A stretch of DNA of 40,488 bases from SAR324 cluster bacterium (lineage in GTDB: Bacteria; SAR324; NAC60-12): the NCBI GenBank assembly GCA_015231885.1, contig JADGAT010000044.1:1-40488 (forward strand), given 5' to 3'. The notes beneath the pieces were generated by a model. That model saw only the letters and a list, made by a program, of their open reading frames with translations, did no database searches and was not told the DNA's origin. Positions within the stretch are counted from its first letter, which is position 1; every line of letters begins with the position of its first letter. The translations under genes were made by a program, and so were the position numbers. Below, in pieces: positions 35,360 through 40,488 of the stretch.

Positions 35360-37321
35360 ATGGGAATTGCCGAAGACATTGTTATTATCGTCATAGCCGC
35401 ATTGGTTGGAGGGAGTGTTGCCAATTTATTTAAGCAGCCTCTGATCATCGGTTATATTTTAGCCGGAATTTTGATTGGTCCTCATACAGGGATCGTAAAA
35501 GCTGCAAATATCCATGAGATTGAAATGCTGGCCGAGATCGGAGTGGCCTTGCTGCTCTTTGCCCTGGGGCTTGAGTTTTCTCTCAACGAATTAAAGCCCG
35601 TCCGCAAGATCGCCTTGATCGGCACTCCCATACAAATGGTTCTTACCATTGCCTATGGTTTTCTGATCGGGCAACTGTTTGAATGGGACTGGCAACCTTC
35701 ACTCTGGCTTGGGGCCTTGATTTCCCTTTCCAGCACGATGGTTCTCCTGAAAACGCTCATGAGTAAAGGGCTGGTGGGGACCCTTTCCAGCAAAGTAATG
35801 ATCGGCATGCTGATTGTTCAGGATTTGGCTGTTGTTCCCTTAATGATCATATTGCCGCAGCTCAGCGATCCGAAGTCAGGGTTGCCGGTGCTAGGATGGG
35901 CCGCATTAAAAGCCGCCGTCTTTCTGCTCCTGATGTTCTTTTTAGGAACAAAGCTTCTTCCCAGAGTGCTGAAATACATTTCTAGTTTGAATTCCCCAGA
36001 ATTTTTTCTGCTTGCCATTACGGCTATGGCACTTGGCATTGGCTACGGTACTCATTTTTTCGGACTGTCTTTTGCATTCGGTGCTTTTGTTGCGGGGATG
36101 GTGATCAGTGAATCCGATTATGGATATCAGGCCTTAAGCGATATCATTCCATTACGTGATATTTTTGGATTGCTGTTCTTCACATCCGTCGGGATGCTGC
36201 TGGATCTTTCTTTTCTGGTCTCACACATAAAAATGGTGTTGCTTTTGATCCTGCTGGTGATCATGGGCAAGGGAGTGATTTTTGCTTCATTGAGCAGGCT
36301 TTTCGGATATGGTAATGTCGTCCCTATCGCAGTCGGATTGGGACTTTTTCAGGTGGGAGAATTTTCTTTTGTGCTGGCTCAGGTGGGGTTGAACTCAAAC
36401 TCCATTGATGCGGAACTGCATTCATTGATTCTTACCACAGCAGTTGCTACAATGTGTCTCACTCCTTTTATTTCAGGCCTGACAGGTCCCATCTATTCCT
36501 TAAAAAAAGCCTGGTTCAAACCGGAGCCACTCGAAACAGTGAACTTACCAGAAACCGGTCTCAAAAACCATATTGTCATTGCCGGTGGGGGGCAGGTTGG
36601 GACAAATATCGGTAGAATCCTGCATCGCCTGGAACTGAATTTCGTCATTCTTGAATTCGACCATCGCCGAGTCGAACAGGTTAAAACAGAGAAATTGCCG
36701 ATTATTTACGGAGATGCCTCACAATCCGTAGTTCTGGAAGCTGCGGAACTCCAAGATGCAAGGCTGCTGATCATCACCATACCCTCTGCGGTGATTTCAA
36801 ATGCCATTGTGACTCATGTGCATAAGATGAATAAAGTGTTAAGTATTGTATGCCGGGCGATTAATGTGGAACACATGAGGGAGCTGCATAAAAAAGGAGT
36901 GTTTGAAGCCGTACAGCCAGAATTTGAAGCCAGCCTGGAACTCACCCGACAGGCATTAATACACCTGAATATCCCATTGAATAAAATTCTTGATTTCACT
37001 GATGTGGTACACAAAGAATTTTATGCACCTCTCTATCAATCCGAAGAGCACTACCGAACTATTTCAAAGCTCAAAAGCGCTTCCCGCAGTTTGGATCTGC
37101 ATTGGATCAATGTCGCGGAAAATAGTCATTTTATCGGAAAAAACATCAGAGATCTCAATATTCGTGGTAAAACCGGTATCTCTATCGTGGCCATCATTCG
37201 AGGTGATCATTTTCACACCAACCCTGAGACCGATTTCACGTTTGAAAAAACAGACATTATCGGAGTGATCGGAGAGTTTGAACAAATTCAGGTGTTCAAA
37301 GATTATATGGTTTTTTCATAG
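35360..37321 (+). CDS. CPA2-family cation/proton antiporter with RCK domains (Kef/YbaL-like)
   Basis: A 653-residue membrane protein. About 12 transmembrane helices span residues 5-385 ([28 protein letters not shown], and [14 protein letters not shown] with the transport aspartate). A cytosolic RCK N-domain follows (about 405-520, [18 protein letters not shown] nucleotide-binding loop), then a RCK C-domain (about 565-650). It exchanges potassium or sodium for protons under nucleotide or ligand control. No Shine-Dalgarno is visible before the ATG, and MITE copy 4 lies just upstream. It is convergent with the response regulator gene, five bases away. Confidence 0.92.
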   Translation: MGIAEDIVIIVIAALVGGSVANLFKQPLIIGYILAGILIGPHTGIVKAANIHEIEMLAEIGVALLLFALGLEFSLNELKPVRKIALIGTPIQMVLTIAYGFLIGQLFEWDWQPSLWLGALISLSSTMVLLKTLMSKGLVGTLSSKVMIGMLIVQDLAVVPLMIILPQLSDPKSGLPVLGWAALKAAVFLLLMFFLGTKLLPRVLKYISSLNSPEFFLLAITAMALGIGYGTHFFGLSFAFGAFVAGMVISESDYGYQALSDIIPLRDIFGLLFFTSVGMLLDLSFLVSHIKMVLLLILLVIMGKGVIFASLSRLFGYGNVVPIAVGLGLFQVGEFSFVLAQVGLNSNSIDAELHSLILTTAVATMCLTPFISGLTGPIYSLKKAWFKPEPLETVNLPETGLKNHIVIAGGGQVGTNIGRILHRLELNFVILEFDHRRVEQVKTEKLPIIYGDASQSVVLEAAELQDARLLIITIPSAVISNAIVTHVHKMNKVLSIVCRAINVEHMRELHKKGVFEAVQPEFEASLELTRQALIHLNIPLNKILDFTDVVHKEFYAPLYQSEEHYRTISKLKSASRSLDLHWINVAENSHFIGKNIRDLNIRGKTGISIVAIIRGDHFHTNPETDFTFEKTDIIGVIGEFEQIQVFKDYMVFS

Positions 37322-37326
37322 CTCGC

Positions 37327-37698
37327 CTATTGTTCAAGGATTTCCTGCACCAGGGCTATGACTTTTCCTGGGTCAACAGGCTTGGTGAGATAACCTCTGG
37401 CTCCCAGAGCCAGGCCTTTTTCATGATCAGAGCCTTCCGTTTTTCCTGTGACAAAGACAACAGGAACATCCGCCGTTGCTGGATCGGCTTTCAGTTGTTC
37501 ACAAACTTCATACCCATCCATCCCAGGCATCATGATATCCAAAAGGATCAAATGCGGCGGTTTTTTTTTTGCGGCTTTCAGTGCTTTTTCGCCGTCAATA
37601 GCGGCTTTCACTTTATAGGTTTCACCCAATATGCCAACAAGAATATGGATGTTTTCCGGGGTGTCATCGACCGCCAGGATCACTTTTTTATCTTCCAT
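37327..37698 (-). CDS. Single-domain response regulator
   Basis: About 123 residues comprising only a receiver domain: acidic pair VDD near 11, phosphoacceptor D54 in LILLDIMMPGMDG, threonine in VFVTGK and the conserved lysine in LTKPVDPG. Without an output domain it would act as a diffusible signal carrier or phosphate sink, perhaps for the hybrid kinases. I start at ATG 37698 because AAAGGA precedes it; the frame is open to 37749. Confidence 0.9.
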   Translation of the reverse strand: MEDKKVILAVDDTPENIHILVGILGETYKVKAAIDGEKALKAAKKKPPHLILLDIMMPGMDGYEVCEQLKADPATADVPVVFVTGKTEGSDHEKGLALGARGYLTKPVDPGKVIALVQEILEQ

Positions 37699-37826
37699 TA
37701 AAAATCCTTTGCTGCTGTGCTTGTGAATCATCAATTTTAGCGTTTTCAAAATAGAGTCTTATCATTTTTACTTCGTTTTTGTCGATACAAATCCACTGAC
37801 AGACTGTTTCCTTATATCGCTCCTAA

Positions 37827-37845
37827 GGAATGCTCAAACAATAAT
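37827..37845 (+). repeat. Solitary left end of the MITE
   Basis: GGAATGCTCAAACAATAA, preceded by TAA, matches the left terminus of the element exactly for 18 bases. The following sequence (TTCGGCTATCCTG...) is unlike the known copies. It may be a decayed element or the edge of a longer relative. Confidence 0.7.
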
Positions 37846-37893
37846 TCGGCTATCCTGTAATACGGGCGTTCACGGACATCCGGGATTTGCTAA

Positions 37894-38079
37894 CCCCCAG
37901 TTTATCGGAGAGACAGACCTCAATTATTTCTTGCTGAATCGCTGTATGCCAAAGCCCGCGGAAAGATCAACATTTTAGGAGGAGAAAGAGATAAACAGAA
38001 AATTCAGACATACAATGTCCAATTTCATGATAAGCAAATCAGACTCGGGATGTCTTTACCCGCCTGGAACTTAAAATAA
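37894..38079 (+). pseudogene. Gene fragment without a start codon
   Basis: A 61-codon open frame bounded by TAA at 37891 and TAA at 38077. It has protein-like composition (LFLAESLYAKARGKINIL, then QTYNVQFHDKQIRLGMSLP), but the only ATG is nine codons from the end. I do not recognise the family. It may be the C-terminal end of a gene whose front was deleted, perhaps together with the repeat end just upstream. Confidence 0.35.
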
Positions 38080-38160
38080 AAATAATAATTTCAATTAGTT
38101 ATCAGGATGGCACAGCATTTGCTGAATTAGAGTATGATTCTTCATTATTTTCCTTATCAT

Positions 38161-38200
38161 TTTTTGTGGAAGGAAAATAGGGTTTATAATAACATATGTT
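38161..38200 (+). promoter_or_regulatory. Candidate promoter and palindromic site upstream of the hsp20-cbpA-cbpM cassette
   Basis: A perfect TATAAT (38185-38190) lies 18 bases after TTTTTG (38161-38166). It is followed at once by the ten-base palindrome AACATATGTT (38191-38200). No CIRCE element is present, so this cassette is not under the same control as the first heat-shock operon. Confidence 0.45.
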
Positions 38201-38220
38201 CATATTGAAAGGAAATCGCT

Positions 38221-38769
38221 ATGTCTTGGAAAGATATCATTACCTGGAACCGTAAAAAGGATATCCCTGCAAAACCAGGTACTTCTGAAACTTCTGTGTC
38301 TGCACCTTCAGAGGAGCAGAATCCAATAGTATCTCTGCATCAGGAAATGAATCGGATGTTTGATAATGTGTTTAAAGATTTTGGATTCAGGAATCTATCG
38401 CCCAGTTCTTTCAAAGGATGGGAATCCTTTGGATCCTTTTCTCCAAAAGTCAATGTGAGCGAAGATGATAAAATGGTGGAAGTTGAAGCAGAAATACCGG
38501 GTATGGAAGAAAAAGATATCCAGGTTTCTTTAGCCAATGACATCCTGACCGTTAAAGGGGAAAAGCAGCAGGAGAAGGAAGAAAAAGATAAAGAATATTA
38601 TCATGTGGAACGTCGCTATGGTTCATTCCAGCGAGTGATTCAGCTTCCTTGTGAAATCAAAGAAGACCAAATCAAAGCATCCTTCAAAAAAGGGGTACTG
38701 AAGATAACGCTGCCGAAGTCCGAAAAAGCTCAGGAGCAGGTCAAGAAAATTGAAATCCAGGGAGAATAA
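38221..38769 (+). CDS. hsp20: Hsp20/alpha-crystallin small heat-shock protein (third copy)
   Basis: A 182-residue small heat-shock protein with a longer N-terminal arm (about 1-70, including the aromatic MNRMFDNVFKDFGF segment) than the two in the CIRCE operon. The alpha-crystallin domain (about 75-175) shows KMVEVEAEIPGMEEKDIQVSL, LTVKGEKQQ, YGSFQRVIQLP and ASFKKGVLKITLPK. The C-terminal tail VKKIEIQ carries the anchoring I-x-I motif. AAAGGAAA precedes the ATG. It is followed by a J-protein gene and so probably delivers clients to the DnaK system. Confidence 0.93.
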   Translation: MSWKDIITWNRKKDIPAKPGTSETSVSAPSEEQNPIVSLHQEMNRMFDNVFKDFGFRNLSPSSFKGWESFGSFSPKVNVSEDDKMVEVEAEIPGMEEKDIQVSLANDILTVKGEKQQEKEEKDKEYYHVERRYGSFQRVIQLPCEIKEDQIKASFKKGVLKITLPKSEKAQEQVKKIEIQGE

Positions 38770-38787
38770 CAGCAGCACAGATGAAAG

Positions 38788-38817
38788 CTGGTGCCCGTGT
38801 TTTGACATTGGCACCAG
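38788..38817 (+). repeat. Hairpin between hsp20 and the dnaJ-like gene
   Basis: CTGGTGCC (38788-38795) pairs exactly with GGCACCAG (38810-38817) around a 14-base loop. No T tract follows, so it is more likely an mRNA stability or processing structure than a terminator. It lies in the 102-base gap between the two genes. Confidence 0.55.
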
Positions 38818-38871
38818 AGTGCCTGTTTGACAATAACCCCTTAGATCACTAAGTATAGTAAACAGAACCTT

Positions 38872-39768
38872 ATGATACAAGACCCTTATCAAATCCTTGG
38901 TATTTCCAAGTCAGCCACACAGGATGACATCAAAAAGGCTTACCGCAAGCTGGCAAAAAAGTTTCATCCCGATTTGAACCCCGGCAACCAGGAAGCTGAA
39001 AAAAAATTTAAGGAAACCAGCGAAGCCTATGACATGCTGGAAACTGCTGAAAAACGTGAAAAGTATGATCAAGGGGAACTTGATCAAGCCCAAAATTTTT
39101 CTGGGCGGCGCCAGGGACCGTTTTACTACGAAACCCAGCAGGATGGAGGACGGTACACCTATTCTACTGGCAATTTTGAAAACATGGGTGATATCTTTGA
39201 ATCATTGTTTAAAGGGAAAAGCTCCTCGGAAATGCATTTCCGGGGAGAGGACCAATTCTATCAAATGGATGTAGATTTTCAGGATATGGTATTGGGCGCA
39301 GAAAGGGAAATCACCTTGCCTGGTGGAAAAAAGCTCAAGGTGCGGATCCCTCCGGGAATTGAAACTGGGAAGAAGTTGCGATTTACCGGACAAGGAGGAA
39401 CAGGAATGGGCAAGGGATCTCCCGGAGATGTTTATGTGGAAGTGCGTGTGAATCCTTCTCCAGTGTTCAGGAGGATAGGAAACGATCTGGAAATGGACTT
39501 GTCTGTTTCATTGAATGAAGCTGTTTTGGGAGGAGATGTCCAAATTAATATGATTGACCAGCCCATCACGCTCAAAATACCACCGGGTGTCAATACGGGT
39601 AGCCGATTGAGGGTCAAGGAAAAAGGAGTAATGGATACGGCTCGTCAAAAACGGGGAAATTTGTATGTGGTGCTCAAGGTGGTGTTGCCCACCACCATTG
39701 ATGAAGAACTAAAAGAGAGTGTCCGTAAATGGAGCCAGACTCATGCCTATAACCCGAGAAAAGACTAG
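38872..39768 (+). CDS. cbpA: CbpA-type J-domain co-chaperone
   Basis: A 298-residue type II J-protein. The J domain (1-70) has H32-P33-D34 in [11 protein letters not shown] short glycine/phenylalanine linker follows. Two C-terminal substrate-binding domains (about 125-290) include [15 protein letters not shown] and [20 protein letters not shown]. The zinc-finger domain of canonical DnaJ is absent. It stimulates DnaK ATPase and hands over clients. The next gene encodes its likely inhibitor CbpM, 10 bases downstream. Confidence 0.93.
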   Translation: MIQDPYQILGISKSATQDDIKKAYRKLAKKFHPDLNPGNQEAEKKFKETSEAYDMLETAEKREKYDQGELDQAQNFSGRRQGPFYYETQQDGGRYTYSTGNFENMGDIFESLFKGKSSSEMHFRGEDQFYQMDVDFQDMVLGAEREITLPGGKKLKVRIPPGIETGKKLRFTGQGGTGMGKGSPGDVYVEVRVNPSPVFRRIGNDLEMDLSVSLNEAVLGGDVQINMIDQPITLKIPPGVNTGSRLRVKEKGVMDTARQKRGNLYVVLKVVLPTTIDEELKESVRKWSQTHAYNPRKD

Positions 39769-39778
39769 AGGAAAAGCC

Positions 39779-40054
39779 GTGAAAAAAGAAAAACGTTATT
39801 CCATTGAAGAAGTAGTCGAACAATTTGGTATTTGCAAAAGAACCGTTATTTACTGCATTGAACAAGAGTGGCTTGAGCCTGCGGATCCAGAAGAACAGCA
39901 GTTGGATCAGGAAGATGTGGCACGCCTCTCGTTGATTTGTGAACTGCAGGAAAAGATGGGCGTTAATGATGAGGCCGTCCCCATCATCCTCCACCTTGTA
40001 GATCAAATTCACTATTTACAAGTAGGAATCCAAAAAAGAGATAAATATCACTAA
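39779..40054 (+). CDS. cbpM: CbpM-like chaperone modulator (MerR-type HTH fold)
   Basis: About 91 residues, starting YSIEEVVEQFGICKRTVIYCIEQEWLEP, a MerR-like winged-helix pattern, then a helical half with LICELQEKMGVNDEAVPIIL. CbpM of enterobacteria binds the CbpA J domain and blocks its stimulation of DnaK, and the gene order cbpA-cbpM supports the call. I choose GTG 39779, which has AGAGGAAA in front and lies just after the cbpA stop. Longer starts at ATG 39743 and GTG 39719 would overlap cbpA. Confidence 0.8.
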   Translation: MKKEKRYSIEEVVEQFGICKRTVIYCIEQEWLEPADPEEQQLDQEDVARLSLICELQEKMGVNDEAVPIILHLVDQIHYLQVGIQKRDKYH

Positions 40055-40095
40055 AAGGAACTGATGTTAGCTGCAATAGGGCCAAGCAATGCTCA

Positions 40096-40255
40096 GGAAT
40101 GCTCAAACAATAACTTAGCAAATCTACTTGTCTTTTCAACGATCTTCTGCTTTGCTTTACCAGTTACACAGCACGCAAGCTATGCGCCCGATAAAACGCC
40201 TTAAACCTCGATGAAAATCCTGCGTAACTTTCACATGTTATTATTTTCGTCTTCC
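40096..40255 (+). mobile_element. MITE copy 5 (complete, 160 bp)
   Basis: Same orientation as copy 2, flanked by TCA at 40093-40095 and TTA at 40256-40258 (a mutated TNA duplication). It is four bases longer than copies 2-4 because of an insertion in the core palindrome (CACAGCACGCAAGCTATG), which weakens the hairpin. It starts 41 bases after the cbpM stop codon. Confidence 0.87.
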
Positions 40256-40278
40256 TTACCGAACGCAATTGATACTCA

Positions 40279-40306
40279 GGAAGGAAAAAATAATAACATG
40301 CTAAAG
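40279..40306 (-). repeat. Solitary right end of the MITE
   Basis: GGAAGGAAAAAATAATAAC followed by ATGCTAAAG resembles the element's right terminus in reverse orientation (GGAAGGCGAAAATAATAAC, ATGTGAAAG) and is preceded by TCA. No other part of an element follows. Together with copy 5, 23 bases away, it suggests repeated insertion or rearrangement at this spot. Confidence 0.65.
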
Positions 40307-40352
40307 CTGCCAATACTACAGAGATGTCAAACTATGATTTGTAGAAACAACC

Positions 40353-40488
40353 ATGAACACTAAATCCAAAATTCTGATTGTCGATGACTCCAGCACTAAC
40401 ATCATCGTTGTGAAAACAGTTCTGGAGCATCTGGACAATATAGAGATCATCAGTGCGACTAATGGAAACGACGCTTCGGAAGCAGCCC
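40353..40488 (+). CDS. Response regulator receiver domain (cut by the window end)
   Basis: The first 45 residues of a receiver-domain protein: KILIVDDSSTNIIVVKTVLE, with the conserved acidic pair at residues 10-11, then IISATNGNDASEAA. The phosphoacceptor region and any output domain lie beyond the window, so its role cannot be told. Confidence 0.85.
   Translation, partial: MNTKSKILIVDDSSTNIIVVKTVLEHLDNIEIISATNGNDASEAA

Larger units (their letters stand above)
37750..38220. other. Intergenic region with repeat and gene remnants
   Basis: About 470 bases without an intact gene. It contains a solitary MITE left end (37827-37845), an open frame without a start codon (37894-38079) and the promoter region of the hsp20 gene. 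The stretch 38080-38160 is AT-rich with no clear feature. The mix of fragments suggests a scar from past insertion and deletion. Confidence 0.6.

Noticed and set aside
38809..38824. TTGGCAC...TGCC resembling a sigma-54 promoter upstream of cbpA
   Set aside because: The GG to GC spacing is one base short of the required ten, and the sequence is explained by the CTGGTGCC/GGCACCAG hairpin.
1..40258. CRISPR array as an explanation of the repeated sequence
   Set aside because: The repeats are about 156 bp, kilobases apart, in both orientations and flanked by target duplications; no short regularly spaced repeats or cas genes are present.

Overview
The window is about 40.5 kb of densely coded bacterial chromosome of moderate, slightly AT-rich composition. 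The gene content (sigma-54 activator, hybrid histidine kinases, CbpA/CbpM-type chaperones, diheme cytochrome c with a signal peptide, trigger factor-ClpP-ClpX, CPA2 antiporter) fits a Gram-negative proteobacterium in the broad sense. A deltaproteobacterial or SAR324-like lineage is my best guess, but the placement is low confidence because no rRNA or other phylogenetic marker is present.

Layout. (1) 0.1-4.6 kb: a glutamate-cysteine-ligase-like protein fused to four CBS repeats, two STAS proteins and a sirtuin, followed by a sigma-54-dependent response regulator (4.6-6.4 kb). (2) 6.4-9.9 kb: a heat-shock operon (two tandem Hsp20 proteins, a 55-residue unknown protein, DnaK) behind a sigma-70-type promoter with a textbook CIRCE operator, so HrcA control is expected. 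(3) 10.2-16.4 kb, minus strand: a signalling operon of a large hybrid kinase, CheR, CheB and a second hybrid kinase, with no chemoreceptor, CheA or CheW nearby. (4) 16.6-21.8 kb: an MscS channel, an 895-residue multidomain protein (unfamiliar N-terminus, metallo-beta-lactamase fold, two cyclic-nucleotide-binding-like domains, RimK-associated protease domain), a broken aspartoacylase-like gene and the MgtE magnesium channel. (5) 21.9-26.4 kb: diheme cytochrome c, a DUF790/Bax1-like nuclease, a double-domain glycosyltransferase and a HEAT-like lipoprotein. (6) 26.6-32.1 kb: tig, clpP, clpX, a PfkB sugar kinase and a U32 protein, closely packed on one strand. (7) 32.4-37.7 kb: STAS protein, inositol monophosphatase, acyl/malonyl-CoA synthetase, CPA2 antiporter with RCK domains, single-domain response regulator. 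(8) 38.2-40.1 kb: a second chaperone cassette (Hsp20, CbpA-type DnaJ, CbpM-like modulator), then the start of another response regulator.

The structure that the genes do not explain is a dispersed, non-autonomous element of 156-160 bp present five times (1-122 truncated by the window, 6365-6520, 32203-32358, 35177-35332, 40096-40255), plus at least three solitary ends. It has imperfect terminal inverted repeats beginning GGAA, a TAA/TTA target duplication, and a conserved central CATAGC...GCTATG hairpin. It looks like a MITE mobilised by an IS5-like transposase that is not in this window. Two copies sit immediately upstream of start codons. The other notable items are the multidomain MBL/cNBD/protease gene with its broken neighbour, the ligase-CBS fusion, and structured intercistronic RNAs in the chaperone operons.
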